Source: Sphingomonas sp. Root720 (lineage in GTDB: Bacteria > Pseudomonadota > Alphaproteobacteria > Sphingomonadales > Sphingomonadaceae). From it: a stretch of 64,000 nucleotides of DNA. The notes below the pieces were generated by a model, which was not told the DNA's origin, searched no databases, and was given only the letters and a program-made list of their open reading frames with translations. The DNA lies in NCBI RefSeq assembly GCF_001428605.1, contig NZ_LMID01000015.1, forward strand, positions 424,228-488,227, written 5' to 3'. The translations under genes were made by a program, and so were the position numbers. Of the stretch, positions 28,904-38,365 are shown piece after piece; within the stretch, counting starts at the first letter, position 1, and each line of letters starts with the position of its first letter.

Positions 28904-30148
28904 TCATGATCGAGGCGGTCCTAACACCGCATCGAGAAATTCCCGTGTCACCGAGGGCCAGCCATGCGCGCGCGCATGAGCGAGCCCGCCGGCCGCCAGC
29001 CTGTCGCGAAGCGCATCGTCGCCGAGCAGCCGGCGGATCGCCGATGCGATGTCCTCGATATCGTAGCCATCGACCAGCAGACCGGTCTCGCCGTCGACCA
29101 CCGCGTCGGTGACGCCGCCCGCGCGGCCGCCGATCACGGCCTTGCCGCAGGCATTGGCCTCCAGGAAAACCAGGCCGAAGCCTTCGGTGTCGCCATCGGC
29201 CAGGGTCCGGTTAGGCATCATGAAGATGGTGCAGGACCGGTAGAGTGCGGTCAGCGCCGCATCGTCGACGCCGCCCAGGAAGTCGATCCGGTCGGCCGCG
29301 CCACTGCGGGCCGCCCGCGCCTTGAGCGCTGCCTCGTCGCCGCCATGGCCGGCGATCTTGAGCCGGTAGGCGGGGAACTCGTCGGCGACCAGCGCATAGG
29401 CGTCGATGAGCTTGTCGAAGCCCTTGCGCTCGATCAGCCGCCCGATGCTCAGGACGAACGGCTCGCTCGTCCCGCCCGGGGTGAAGCGCTCGAGGTCGAC
29501 GCCGTTGAGGACGAGGCGGATGCGATCGGGCGGGACGCCGAAGTCTTCGATGATCCGGTCACGGGTGAACCTGGACACCGTCACCACGACATCGCTCGCG
29601 CGCAGCGCCGGCCCGCGCAGCCGCGCCAGCCGGTTGTAGGCGCGCTGGGCGACTTCCTCGCCATGGGTGTAGATCACGACGCGCCAGGGCGCCAGGACGC
29701 CGAGCAGGATGGCGAGCCAGCCCAGGCCGTGCAGTTCGCCCAGGACGATCGCCTTGGCGCGCGCGCGCGTCGCCGCGATCACGACCGCGCAGAACACGAC
29801 CAGCATCACCGGAAGGTCGATCAGGACCAGGTCGAGCCATCCCATCCGGCGGCGGATATCCTCGATGCGCGGCGGACGAAGCCATGGGATGCGCCGGATC
29901 GGATAGGGTTTTCCGGCATCGCTCTCGCGCCATCCCGGGATGGGCTTGCCGAAATCGGGATCGCGCCAGGCGCTCAGCACCGCGATGCGCGGCGCGGCAT
30001 GGCAGGCCAGCCGATCGTACAGCGTCGGCGTTCCCCCCACGATGGGCGGCATCACATTCGATACCAGCAGGATCCGATCGTGCGTGTTCAAAGCCTTGCG
30101 AGGTCCTGCTGCGGGCCGCGATCCGGCGACGGTGTCGACGGCGCCCAT
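28904..30148 (-). CDS. Glycosyltransferase family 4
   Basis: 414 residues with the GT-B layout. The N-terminal half has a G-G-T-P acceptor-side motif. The C-terminal donor-binding half has LSIGRLIERKGFDKLIDAY and EGFGLVFLEANACGKAVIGG (the E-x7-E motif). A hydrophobic stretch near residues 112-127 may bind the membrane. Probably adds a sugar to a surface glycan; substrate unknown. GGAGATGG precedes ATG 30148. Co-directional with the GT2 gene 48 bases upstream. Confidence 0.88.
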   Translation of the reverse strand: MGAVDTVAGSRPAAGPRKALNTHDRILLVSNVMPPIVGGTPTLYDRLACHAAPRIAVLSAWRDPDFGKPIPGWRESDAGKPYPIRRIPWLRPPRIEDIRRRMGWLDLVLIDLPVMLVVFCAVVIAATRARAKAIVLGELHGLGWLAILLGVLAPWRVVIYTHGEEVAQRAYNRLARLRGPALRASDVVVTVSRFTRDRIIEDFGVPPDRIRLVLNGVDLERFTPGGTSEPFVLSIGRLIERKGFDKLIDAYALVADEFPAYRLKIAGHGGDEAALKARAARSGAADRIDFLGGVDDAALTALYRSCTIFMMPNRTLADGDTEGFGLVFLEANACGKAVIGGRAGGVTDAVVDGETGLLVDGYDIEDIASAIRRLLGDDALRDRLAAGGLAHARAHGWPSVTREFLDAVLGPPRS

Positions 30149-30196
30149 CCATCTCCGCCTATCATCGGGACCGCACCTTTACCATCCCGCCGCCGC

Positions 30197-31159
30197 TCAG
30201 AGGGCCCGGCGCAACCGCATCAGCAGCGGGGCGAGGAACGGCGCGACGCGCAGCACGCGAAGCGCCCGGCGCCAGCGGGGACTCAGCTGGTCGTGGCCGG
30301 CGCGATCGAATTCGGACAGCGCGCGGGACAGCTCGCCTTCCCCGAGGTGGCGGAAGCCGTCGTCGATCAGGATCTGCCGCTCGATGCGGGCGCACATCTC
30401 GTCGGCCGCGAGCGCCTCGGGGCGGCCGGCGAGCCGCGTCCTGGCCCGCTCGGTCACCGTCAGGGCGGTGCGCAGCATCCCGCCCGAATTGCGCGAAGCC
30501 TGTCCCGCGCGGCGACGGTAACGCACGAGCGGGCGCGGCACATAGGCCAGCTCCCACCCCGCCTCGATCAGCCTTATCCAGACGTCGAGGTCCTCCGACG
30601 ATATCAGGCTGGTGTCGAAGCCGCCGACCCCCATGATCGCCTCGCGGCGCATCACCGTCATCGCGAAGACGTTGAACTCGCGCCGCAACACCCGTTCGAG
30701 CGAGGCGGGAAGCGATTGCGGACAGCGGCTGGAGAAAAGCTCGCCGATGCGGTCCGCGCCGAAGAACGTCGCGTCGCTGGTGACGAAGCCGATCTTCGGC
30801 GACGCCTCGAGCGCGGCGATCATCGAGGAGAGGAAGTCGGGCTCATAGATATCGTCGCCGTCGAGCAGGGCGATATAGGGCGTGACGACCTCCTTCATCC
30901 CGCGGTTGCGCGCGGTCGAAGGGCCACCATTGTCGGTTTCCAGGAAGCGGATGCGCGGATCCGAGAGATAGGAGGCGACGTGCGCCCCGGCGCGCGTGTC
31001 GCCGTCGTCGACGACGATGATCTCCCAGTCCGCGCGATCCTGCGCATAGACCGAATCGATCGCATCGCGGATCATCGCGCCGACGCCATAGGCCGGAATC
31101 ACGACCGTGACCGCTGCGCGAGGGCGTTCGCCCGCCGGTTCGCTTATTTGCGTCTCCAT
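30197..31159 (-). CDS. Glycosyltransferase family 2
   Basis: 320 residues with a GT-A fold: V-T-V-V-I-P-A-Y-G-V, then V-V-D-D-G, the D-G-D-D nucleotide/metal motif (A-L-L-D-G-D-D-I-Y) and S-S-E-D-L-D-V-W for the acceptor side. It probably acts with the adjacent GT4 on an exopolysaccharide or glycolipid. ATG 31159 is preferred to TTG 31168. Divergent from the YqgE-like gene, with only 24 bases between the starts. Confidence 0.88.
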   Translation of the reverse strand: METQISEPAGERPRAAVTVVIPAYGVGAMIRDAIDSVYAQDRADWEIIVVDDGDTRAGAHVASYLSDPRIRFLETDNGGPSTARNRGMKEVVTPYIALLDGDDIYEPDFLSSMIAALEASPKIGFVTSDATFFGADRIGELFSSRCPQSLPASLERVLRREFNVFAMTVMRREAIMGVGGFDTSLISSEDLDVWIRLIEAGWELAYVPRPLVRYRRRAGQASRNSGGMLRTALTVTERARTRLAGRPEALAADEMCARIERQILIDDGFRHLGEGELSRALSEFDRAGHDQLSPRWRRALRVLRVAPFLAPLLMRLRRAL

Positions 31160-31183
31160 GCCCGCCAACTATAAGGGTTGGCG

Positions 31184-31744
31184 ATGGATGCGCCAGCCTC
31201 TCTCCGCGGGCAGTTCCTGCTCGCCATGCCCGGAATCGGCGACCCGCGCTTCGAAAAGGCGATGATCGCCCTGTGCGCGCACGACGAGAACGGCGCGCTC
31301 GGGGTAGCGGTCGACCGGGTCATGCCCGGCATCACCCTGCACCGCCTGCTCGAGCAGCTCGAGCTAGAGCCGGGCGTGGCGCCCGATTGCGATATCCTGA
31401 TCGGCGGCCCGGTCGAGCAACAGCGCGGTTTCGTCCTGCACACCACCGACTGGCTGGGCGAGGACAGCCTGATCGTCGAGGATCGCTGGTGCCTGACCTC
31501 GACCCTCGACGTTCTGCGCGCGATCGCCGCAGGCGACGGCCCGGCACGCTGGCTGGTCGCGCTCGGCTATGCGGGCTGGGCCGAGGGACAGCTCGACGAC
31601 GAAATGCGGCGCCACGGCTGGCTCGCGACTCGCGGCGAGGACGGGCTCATCTTCGATCATCGGCCGCCCCGGCGCTGGGAAGCGGCGATGCGGTCGGTCG
31701 GAATCGACCCCCGCCTGCTCGCGGCCACCAGCGGCCAGGCGTGA
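31184..31744 (+). CDS. YqgE/AlgH family protein
   Basis: 186 residues. Family motifs are G-Q-F-L-L-A-M-P-G-I-G-D-P-R-F-E, G-A-L-G-V-A-V-D-R and I-G-G-P-V-E-Q-Q-R-G-F-V-L-H. Members are widespread, and some have been linked to transcriptional control (AlgH), but biochemical activity is unclear. ATG 31184 is chosen with AAGGG upstream; TTG 31178 is possible. Confidence 0.9.
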   Translation: MDAPASLRGQFLLAMPGIGDPRFEKAMIALCAHDENGALGVAVDRVMPGITLHRLLEQLELEPGVAPDCDILIGGPVEQQRGFVLHTTDWLGEDSLIVEDRWCLTSTLDVLRAIAAGDGPARWLVALGYAGWAEGQLDDEMRRHGWLATRGEDGLIFDHRPPRRWEAAMRSVGIDPRLLAATSGQA

Positions 31745-31863
31745 CCCGCTACGCGTTCGCGGCCTCGCCCCGGAGCGAAACGAAGCGGCGAGCCGGTCCC
31801 CCCGCACGGGGGGCATGGCGCGCATTCCCGGACGATCGCACATCGCGCCAGCAGCGCAGCCAC

Positions 31864-31883
31864 ATATAAAGATATCTTTATAT
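31864..31883. promoter_or_regulatory. 20-base perfect palindrome upstream of ahcY, probable operator
   Basis: ATATAAAGATATCTTTATAT is a perfect 20-base palindrome and a striking AT island in GC-rich DNA, 84 bases before the ahcY start. Such symmetry and composition fit the operator of a dimeric winged-helix repressor. ArsR-type regulators of S-adenosylhomocysteine/methionine genes are known in proteobacteria, so one is the likely reader; its gene is not in this window. The remaining ahcY leader shows no riboswitch I can recognise. Confidence 0.7.
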
Positions 31884-31966
31884 TTGCATCGGACGGCCCG
31901 TCGGGCTATTGCGCCGGGCATTGCCGCCGGCCGCGCCGGCTGCCCCATCCCCAGAGGAGAAGCCCG

Positions 31967-33376
31967 GTGGCCACCGCCGTTGCGACTGAAACGAAGGATT
32001 ATATCGTTGCCGATCTGGGCCTGGCCGATTTCGGCCGCGCCGAGATCAACATCGCCGAGACCGAGATGCCGGGCCTGATGGCGCTGCGCCAGGAGTTCGG
32101 AGGATCGCAGCCACTGAAGGGCGCGCGCATCACCGGCTCGCTCCACATGACGATCCAGACCGCGGTGCTGATCGAGACGCTGACCGCGCTCGGCGCCCAG
32201 GTCCGCTGGGCGACCTGCAACATCTTCTCGACCCAGGACCATGCCGCCGCCGCGATCGCCGCGACCGGGGTGCCGGTGTTCGCGATCAAGGGCGAGAGCC
32301 TCGCCGACTACTGGGATTATGTCGGATCGATCTTCGACTGGGGCGACGAGACCGCCAACATCATCCTCGACGACGGCGGCGACGCCACGATGTTCGCGCT
32401 GTGGGGCGCCAAGCTCGAGGCCGGCGCGACGCTGGGCGAGCCGGAGAATGACGAAGAGGTCGAGTTCCAGCGCGCGCTCAAGGCGTTCATCGCCAAGCGC
32501 CCGGGCTATCTGACCGAGACCGTCCGGAATCTGAAGGGCGTCTCGGAAGAGACCACCACCGGCGTCCACCGGCTGTACGAGATCGCCAAGAAGGGCGAGC
32601 TTCCCTTCCCGGCGATCAACGTCAACGACAGCGTCACCAAGTCGAAGTTCGACAATCTCTACGGCTGCAAGGAATCGCTGGTCGACGCGATCCGCCGCGC
32701 CACCGACGTCATGCTCGCCGGCAAGATCGCCTGCGTCGCCGGCTTCGGCGACGTCGGCAAGGGCTCGGCCCAGTCGCTGCGCAACGGCGGCGCCCGCGTG
32801 ATGGTGACCGAGGTCGATCCGATCTGCGCGCTCCAGGCCGCGATGGAGGGCTTCGAGGTCGTGACGATGGAAGAGGCCGTGACCCGCGCCGACATCTTCG
32901 TCACCGCGACCGGCAATGCCGACGTCATCACCGCCGAGCACATGGCGGCGATGAAGCCGATGTCGATCGTCTGCAACATCGGCCACTTCGACAGCGAGAT
33001 CCAGATCGCCGCGCTCAGCAATTACGACTGGACCGAGGTCAAGCCGGGCACCGACCTGGTCCGCTTCCCCGACGGCAAGCAGATCATCATCCTCGCCAAG
33101 GGCCGCCTGGTGAACCTGGGCTGCGCCACCGGCCACCCGAGCTTCGTGATGTCGGCGAGCTTCACCAACCAGACCCTCGCCCAGATCGAGCTGTGGACGC
33201 GGGGCGACCAGTACAAGAACGAGGTCTACGTCCTGCCCAAGCATCTCGACGAGAAGGTGGCCGCGCTCCACCTCGAGAAGCTCGGCGTCAAGCTCACCAA
33301 GCTGACCCAGAAGCAGGCCGGCTATATCGGCGTCTCGACCGAAGGCCCGTTCAAGCCCGACCATTACCGCTACTGA
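31967..33376 (+). CDS. ahcY: Adenosylhomocysteinase
   Basis: 469 residues; reversibly hydrolyses S-adenosylhomocysteine to adenosine and homocysteine, relieving product inhibition of methyltransferases. The NAD-binding motif is [17 protein letters not shown]. Substrate-binding segments are seen in [16 protein letters not shown] and [13 protein letters not shown], and the C terminus ends P-D-H-Y-R-Y. The start is GTG 31967 with AGGAGA eight bases upstream. Preceded by the AT-rich palindrome and followed by a strong terminator, so it is transcribed alone. Confidence 0.96.
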   Translation: MATAVATETKDYIVADLGLADFGRAEINIAETEMPGLMALRQEFGGSQPLKGARITGSLHMTIQTAVLIETLTALGAQVRWATCNIFSTQDHAAAAIAATGVPVFAIKGESLADYWDYVGSIFDWGDETANIILDDGGDATMFALWGAKLEAGATLGEPENDEEVEFQRALKAFIAKRPGYLTETVRNLKGVSEETTTGVHRLYEIAKKGELPFPAINVNDSVTKSKFDNLYGCKESLVDAIRRATDVMLAGKIACVAGFGDVGKGSAQSLRNGGARVMVTEVDPICALQAAMEGFEVVTMEEAVTRADIFVTATGNADVITAEHMAAMKPMSIVCNIGHFDSEIQIAALSNYDWTEVKPGTDLVRFPDGKQIIILAKGRLVNLGCATGHPSFVMSASFTNQTLAQIELWTRGDQYKNEVYVLPKHLDEKVAALHLEKLGVKLTKLTQKQAGYIGVSTEGPFKPDHYRY

Positions 33377-33408
33377 TCGGTCCCGCCCCGGCGGAAGAAG
33401 ATAGGAGA

Positions 33409-33448
33409 CGCCCGGTCCGCACTTGCGGGCCGGGCGTTTTCCTTTTTC
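33409..33448 (+). terminator. Intrinsic terminator of ahcY
   Basis: A 12-base-pair stem CGCCCGGTCCGC/GCGGGCCGGGCG (one G-T pair), loop ACTT, followed by TTTTCCTTTTTC. It lies 33 bases after the ahcY stop and is the clearest terminator in the window. Confidence 0.9.
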
Positions 33449-33465
33449 GGTTGCCCCTTCGATGC

Positions 33466-33583
33466 CGTCATCCCAGCCCAGGCTGGGATCTCATGAGGCT
33501 GGGATCTCATGAGGCTGGGATCTCATGAGGCTCGGCGGCGCGCCATTCTCCGGAGATGCCAGCCTGCGCTGGCATGACGCGGC
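33466..33583. repeat. REP cluster with a 16-base tandem triplication
   Basis: It begins with a unit GTCATCCCAGCccaGGCTGGGATC. The second half is then repeated head to tail: GGCTGGGATCTCATGA occurs three times at 33481-33496, 33497-33512 and 33513-33528 with no mismatch. An inverted unit GAGATGCCAGCCTGCGCTGG follows at about 33554-33580. No gene in 33449-33662. Confidence 0.85.
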
Positions 33584-33662
33584 AGGGTGCCCGCGTCCGC
33601 GATCGTGGCGTTCGCCGTCTGCATTTCCCTTCTCGCGCGCGGAATGATCCCGCTCTAGAAGC

Positions 33663-36050
33663 ATGCCTATGTCGCAGATGATCCAGCTCGATCCGGTCGC
33701 CGCACTGATGCTCGCGATCATCGTCGCGCTGTGGGTCGCGGCAGCGGTGGCGTCGATCATCATGGGGTTGCGGCGCGATGCGATCGCCAAGACCCGCATG
33801 CGCGACTTCGAGCGACAGGGCGCCCTGCTCGCCAGCGCGCCCGCCGTCCCCTTCCGCGTCGGCCTCGACGGCCGGATCGGCGCCGACCCGCGGCTCGCCC
33901 ACTGGCTGGGCCTGCCCGCCCCGCCCGCCACGATCGACGAGATGGCCGGCGATGGCGAGGGCGGCATCTCGGTCGTCGATGCCGAGGGGCTGGCCGCCGA
34001 CATCGCCGCCGCCAACCAGGCCGGGCGGGCGTTCGAACGGGTGCTCCGCCTCGCCGGCACCGACCGGGTCGTGCTGGCGCGCGGCCGGCCCGCGCCGCCG
34101 GCTATCGGCGACGGCGTGATCATCTGGCTGTTCGACAACAGCGCGGCCGAGCGGACGATCGGCCGGCTGTCGGCCGAGGGCCAGGCGGTCAGCGACGCGC
34201 TCGACAGCTGCCTCGCGCTGATCGAGGCGGCCCCCTTCCCGATGTGGCATCGCGGTCCCGACCTGAAGCTGGCGCTGGTCAATTCGGCCTATGTCGCCGC
34301 GGTCGAAGGCGAGAGCGCCGAGGATGTGGTGACGCGCGGCGTGGAGCTGGTCGATTCCGCCGACGGCCGCACGCCCCGCGCGACCGCGCTGGCCGCCCGC
34401 GACGGCGGCCGGATCAAGACCCATGTCGTCCCGGTCACCCTGGGCGGCCAGCGCCGGACGATGCGGATCGTCGACGTACCGATGGGCGAGCATGGCGTCG
34501 CCGGCTACGCCTTCGACATCCAGGACCTCGAGCAGACCCGGGGCGAGCTGGGCCGCTTCCAGGAGGCACAGCGCGAGTTGTTCGATCGGTTGTCGGCCGG
34601 CGTCGCCCAGTTCGCCCCCGATCGCAGCCTGGTCTTCTTCAACCAGCCCTTCCTGCAGTTCTTCTCGCTGCTGCCCGAATGGATGACCGACCATCCCGAG
34701 TTCGACCGGGTCCTCGAACGGATGCGCGAGACGCAGCGCCTGCCCGAGGCGCGCGACTTCCCCGGCTGGAAGGCCGACCGGCGGGCCTGGTTCAACGCGG
34801 TCGACGCGGTCGAGGAGAATTGGACGCTCCCGGGCGGCCAGCATCTCCGCGTCGTCGCCCAGCCGCTGCCGAACGGCGGCCTGCTGCTGTTCTTCGAGGA
34901 CCGGACCGAGCAGGTCCAGCTGTCGAGCGCACGCGACACGCTGCTGCGGGTCCGCACCGCGACCTTCGAGAATCTGTTCGAGGCGATCGGCGTCTTCGCC
35001 TCCGACGGCCGGCTCCACATCTGGAACCAGAGCTTCCGCGACATATGGGGCCTGTCCGACGCCGACCTCGCCCAGAATCTCCGCGTCGACGCGATGGTCG
35101 AGCTGGTCGCGGCCAAGCTCGCCGATCCGTCGCGCGCGCAGCTGCTGCGCGACCTGGTCCGCATCGCCACAGTCGACCGCCAGGCGCGCACCGGCCGCAT
35201 GGCGCTGGCCGACGGCCGCTATTTCGACTTCGCGGTGGTGCCGCTGCCCGACGGCAACGCGCTGTTCACCCTGCTCGACATCACCGCCTCGCGCGGGATC
35301 GAGGAGGCGTTGCGCGGCCGTGCGGACGCGCTGGAAGAAGCCGACAAGCTCAAGACCGCCTTCGTGGCGAACATGAGCTACGAGCTGCGCGTGCCGCTGA
35401 CCTCGATCGCTGGCTTCGCCGAGCTGCTCGACGCCGGCTATGCCGGCACGCTGCCGACCGTCGCCGGCGAATATGTGAAGGCGATCCTCGCCTCGGTCGG
35501 CCGGCTCGGCTCGCTGGTCGAGGACGTGCTCGACCTGACCCAGGGCGCGGCGGGCAATCTCCCGCTCGCCGAGGAGCATGTCGACATGGAGATGCTGCTC
35601 GACGACGCGGTCGCCGCCGCGCGGCCCGCCGCCGAGGGCAAGCCGCTCCAGCTGGTGGTCGACATCGAACCCGGGCTGGGCGCGATGCGCGGCGACCCGC
35701 GCCGGCTGCGCCAGATCGCCGACCATCTGCTCAACAACGCGATCACCTATACCCCGCCGCAGGGCAAGGTGACGGTCCGCGTCCGCGGCGACGAGGACAT
35801 GATCGTCTGGACCGTCGCCGACACCGGCCAGGGGATGGACGCGGCCCAGCGTGCCGGCATCTTCGACAGCTATCCGCGCATCGACGCGAGCAACGACGAA
35901 GGCAAGCAGCTGATCGGCATCGGGCTGCCGCTGACCCGCCAGCTGGTCGAGGCGCATGGCGGCTCGATCGCCCTCGAAAGCGAGCCCGGCCGCGGCACCA
36001 CCGTGACCATCCACCTGCCCCGTCACCATGGCGAGCCGCTGCATGTCTGA
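33663..36050 (+). CDS. divL: DivL-type PAS sensor pseudokinase
   Basis: 795 residues. One N-terminal membrane helix (about 8-34) is followed by PAS-like regions (about 200-290, 310-420 and 430-545), then HisKA and HATPase domains. In the H box the phospho-acceptor His is replaced by Tyr573 (NMSYELRVPLTS). This is the diagnostic change of Caulobacter DivL (Tyr550). The ATPase part keeps HLLNNAITYTPP, DTGQGMD and GIGLPLTRQL. DivL controls the CckA-CtrA cell-cycle pathway by protein contact, not phosphotransfer. The downstream order tsaE-amgK-murU is, to my knowledge, also seen next to divL elsewhere. The stop overlaps tsaE. Confidence 0.9.
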   Translation: MPMSQMIQLDPVAALMLAIIVALWVAAAVASIIMGLRRDAIAKTRMRDFERQGALLASAPAVPFRVGLDGRIGADPRLAHWLGLPAPPATIDEMAGDGEGGISVVDAEGLAADIAAANQAGRAFERVLRLAGTDRVVLARGRPAPPAIGDGVIIWLFDNSAAERTIGRLSAEGQAVSDALDSCLALIEAAPFPMWHRGPDLKLALVNSAYVAAVEGESAEDVVTRGVELVDSADGRTPRATALAARDGGRIKTHVVPVTLGGQRRTMRIVDVPMGEHGVAGYAFDIQDLEQTRGELGRFQEAQRELFDRLSAGVAQFAPDRSLVFFNQPFLQFFSLLPEWMTDHPEFDRVLERMRETQRLPEARDFPGWKADRRAWFNAVDAVEENWTLPGGQHLRVVAQPLPNGGLLLFFEDRTEQVQLSSARDTLLRVRTATFENLFEAIGVFASDGRLHIWNQSFRDIWGLSDADLAQNLRVDAMVELVAAKLADPSRAQLLRDLVRIATVDRQARTGRMALADGRYFDFAVVPLPDGNALFTLLDITASRGIEEALRGRADALEEADKLKTAFVANMSYELRVPLTSIAGFAELLDAGYAGTLPTVAGEYVKAILASVGRLGSLVEDVLDLTQGAAGNLPLAEEHVDMEMLLDDAVAAARPAAEGKPLQLVVDIEPGLGAMRGDPRRLRQIADHLLNNAITYTPPQGKVTVRVRGDEDMIVWTVADTGQGMDAAQRAGIFDSYPRIDASNDEGKQLIGIGLPLTRQLVEAHGGSIALESEPGRGTTVTIHLPRHHGEPLHV

Positions 36051-36534
36051 GCAGGGGGCGACACAGAGGATCGTCATGCGCTATCTTCGGGATGCGCAGG
36101 CGACCGCCGCCGCCGGCGCCGCGCTCGCGACCGTCCTGCGCCCTGGCGACGTCGTGGCGCTGAGCGGCGACCTCGGCGCGGGCAAGACCACCTTCGCGCG
36201 CGGCCTGCTCCACGCGCTCGGCTTCGAGGGCGAGGTGCCGAGCCCGAGCTTCCCGATCGTCATCCCCTATGCCCCGCCCGAGCTTCGCCTGCCGCTCTGG
36301 CATGTCGACCTCTACCGGATCGACGATCCCGACGAGATCGAGGAGCTCGGCCTCGACGAGGCGCGGGCCGACAGCGCGCTGCTGATCGAATGGCCCGAGC
36401 GGATGGGACGGCTGTTGTGGCCCGATGCGCTGCGGCTGACCATCGAACCCGACGGCCCCGACGCGCGCCGCTTGACTTGGACCGCGCCGGCGGCATGGGA
36501 GGGCCGATGGCCGCCCAAAGGATATCCGGGATGA
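36043..36534 (+). CDS. tsaE: tRNA threonylcarbamoyladenosine biosynthesis ATPase
   Basis: 163 residues; P-loop subunit working with TsaB and TsaD to make t6A37 in tRNAs. Walker A GDLGAGKTTFARGLL and the downstream HVDLYRIDDPDEIEELGLDE and LLIEWPER motifs are standard. ATG 36043 overlaps the divL stop; ATG 36028 is possible. Its own stop overlaps amgK (ATGA). Confidence 0.94.
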   Translation: MSEQGATQRIVMRYLRDAQATAAAGAALATVLRPGDVVALSGDLGAGKTTFARGLLHALGFEGEVPSPSFPIVIPYAPPELRLPLWHVDLYRIDDPDEIEELGLDEARADSALLIEWPERMGRLLWPDALRLTIEPDGPDARRLTWTAPAAWEGRWPPKGYPG

Positions 36535-37490
36535 TTCCCCCGCCCCACGCCCCCGCCTTTCTCGACCGTGCCGGCTGGGACGGTGCCGAGATCCTGCCGC
36601 TGGCCGGCGACGCCAGCTTTCGCCGCTACTTCCGCGTCCGGCGGGCCGGCGACAGCGCCGTCCTGATGGACGCGCCGCCCGAGCATGAGGATAGCCGCCC
36701 CTTCCTGGCGGTCGCCGCACATCTCGACGCGATCGGCTTCCGCGCGCCGCGCGTGCTGGCGCAGGACCTGGAGGGCGGGCTGATCCTGCTCGAGGATTTC
36801 GGCGACGCGCGGATGAAGGAGGCGATCGAGGCCGATCCCGCCGCCGAGGCGCCGATCTACGCCCAGGCGATCGACCTGCTCGCCGACCTGCACGGTCATG
36901 CCGCCGGGCCGCTGCCGCCCTATGACATGGCGGTCTACCAGCGCGAGGCCGGGCTGCTGCCCGAATGGTACATGCCCGCCGTGGGGCTCGACGCCGACCC
37001 GGCGGGCTATGCCGCCGCCTGGGACGCGGCGCTGGCGCCGATCGCGCACGACCGGTCGGTCAGCGTGCTGCGCGACTATCATGCCGAGAACATCATGCTG
37101 CTCGGCGACGGCGGCCTCGGCCTGCTCGATTTCCAGGACGCGCTCGCCGGCCATCCCGCCTACGACCTCGTCTCGCTGCTCCAGGATGCGCGCCGCGACG
37201 TGCCGCCCGCGATCGAGACGGCGATGATCGCGCGCTACGCGGCGCGCCGCCCGTTCGACGAGGCCGCCTATGCGCTGCTCGGCGCGCAGCGCAACGCCAA
37301 GATCCTCGGCATCTTCACCCGGCTGTGGAAGCGCGATGGCAAGCCGCGCTACCTCGCCTTCCAGCCGCGCGTCTGGGGCTATCTGGAACGCGACCTCGCC
37401 CATCCGGCGCTGACACCGGTCAAGGCCTGGTTCGATGCGAACCTGCCCGCCGCCAAGCGCGCCGCGCACTGGCGGGAGCAGGCGGCATGA
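36531..37490 (+). CDS. amgK: AmgK-type N-acetylmuramate/N-acetylglucosamine anomeric kinase
   Basis: 319 residues, aminoglycoside-phosphotransferase fold: ATP-site segment GDASFRRYFRV, catalytic loop LRDYHAENIML and metal-binding G-L-L-D-F-Q-D-A. Alone it could be any APH-like kinase. Its overlap with a MurU-like nucleotidyltransferase (ATGA at 37487) identifies it as AmgK, which phosphorylates recycled MurNAc at C1. The start is the ATGA overlap with tsaE. Confidence 0.88.
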   Translation: MIPPPHAPAFLDRAGWDGAEILPLAGDASFRRYFRVRRAGDSAVLMDAPPEHEDSRPFLAVAAHLDAIGFRAPRVLAQDLEGGLILLEDFGDARMKEAIEADPAAEAPIYAQAIDLLADLHGHAAGPLPPYDMAVYQREAGLLPEWYMPAVGLDADPAGYAAAWDAALAPIAHDRSVSVLRDYHAENIMLLGDGGLGLLDFQDALAGHPAYDLVSLLQDARRDVPPAIETAMIARYAARRPFDEAAYALLGAQRNAKILGIFTRLWKRDGKPRYLAFQPRVWGYLERDLAHPALTPVKAWFDANLPAAKRAAHWREQAA

Positions 37491-38245
37491 GCTTCGCCAA
37501 GCCGCTGTCGCTACGCCCCAACCCGACGCCCGTCCCGATCGGCACCGCGATGGTGCTGGCCGCCGGGCTCGGCAAGCGCATGCGCCCGTTGACCGCCACC
37601 CGGCCCAAGCCGCTGGTCGAGGTGGCGGGCAAGCCGCTGCTCGACCATGTGCTCGACCGGCTGCGCGACGCCGGCATCGGCCGCGTGGTCGTCAACGTCC
37701 ATTACCTGGCCGACGCGCTCGAGGCGCATCTCAAGCGCAAGGCCGCCGACCTCGACATCCGCATCTCCGACGAGCGCGGGCTGCTGCTGGAAACCGGCGG
37801 CGGCGTCGCCAAGGCGCTGCCGCTGATCCCCGACGATCCCTTCCTGATCGTCAACAGCGACAATCTCTGGGTCGACGGCCCGGTCGACGCGATCAGCCTG
37901 CTGGCCGACCGCTGGAACGATGCCGAGATGGACGCGCTGCTGCTGCTGGTGCCGCTGGCCCGCGCCAACTGCCATAGCGGGCTCGGCGATTTCCATATGG
38001 ACGGCGCGGGCCGCATCGTCCGCCGGCGCCCCTCCAAGGTCGCGCCCTTCGTCTATACCGGCGTCCAGCTCGTCTCGAAGCGGCTGTTCACCGACCTTCC
38101 CGAAGGCCCGTTCGGCTTCATGACCCTGTGGGAACGCGCGATCGCCGCCGGCCGTGCCTTCGGCCTGGTCCACCAGGGGCTGTGGTTCGACGTCGGCACC
38201 CCGCCCGCGATCGGCAGGACCGAGGCGATGCTCGGGCGGAACTGA
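37487..38245 (+). CDS. murU: MurU-type N-acetylmuramate 1-phosphate uridylyltransferase
   Basis: 252 residues, sugar-phosphate nucleotidyltransferase: AMVLAAGLGKRMRPLTATRP, K-P-L-V-E-V-A-G-K-P-L and a V-N-S-D-N metal motif. With AmgK it makes UDP-MurNAc directly from recycled MurNAc, bypassing GlcNAc-dependent synthesis and the fosfomycin target. It ends the divL-tsaE-amgK-murU run; thiL follows after 120 bases. Confidence 0.9.
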   Translation: MSFAKPLSLRPNPTPVPIGTAMVLAAGLGKRMRPLTATRPKPLVEVAGKPLLDHVLDRLRDAGIGRVVVNVHYLADALEAHLKRKAADLDIRISDERGLLLETGGGVAKALPLIPDDPFLIVNSDNLWVDGPVDAISLLADRWNDAEMDALLLLVPLARANCHSGLGDFHMDGAGRIVRRRPSKVAPFVYTGVQLVSKRLFTDLPEGPFGFMTLWERAIAAGRAFGLVHQGLWFDVGTPPAIGRTEAMLGRN

Positions 38246-38365
38246 GACTTACCGGAGCCCGCCGGACGCCGGCATGCCGGGCGATGGGGAGACGACGAGG
38301 ACTGTGGCAAGGGTTCGGGCAAGATCCCGCTTCCACCGCGGCGGCGCTTGGGGAATGGTAGCGCC

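Noticed and set aside
33466-33583. CRISPR-like array
   Set aside because: The three 16-base units abut with no spacers and are half of a REP; no cas genes are present.
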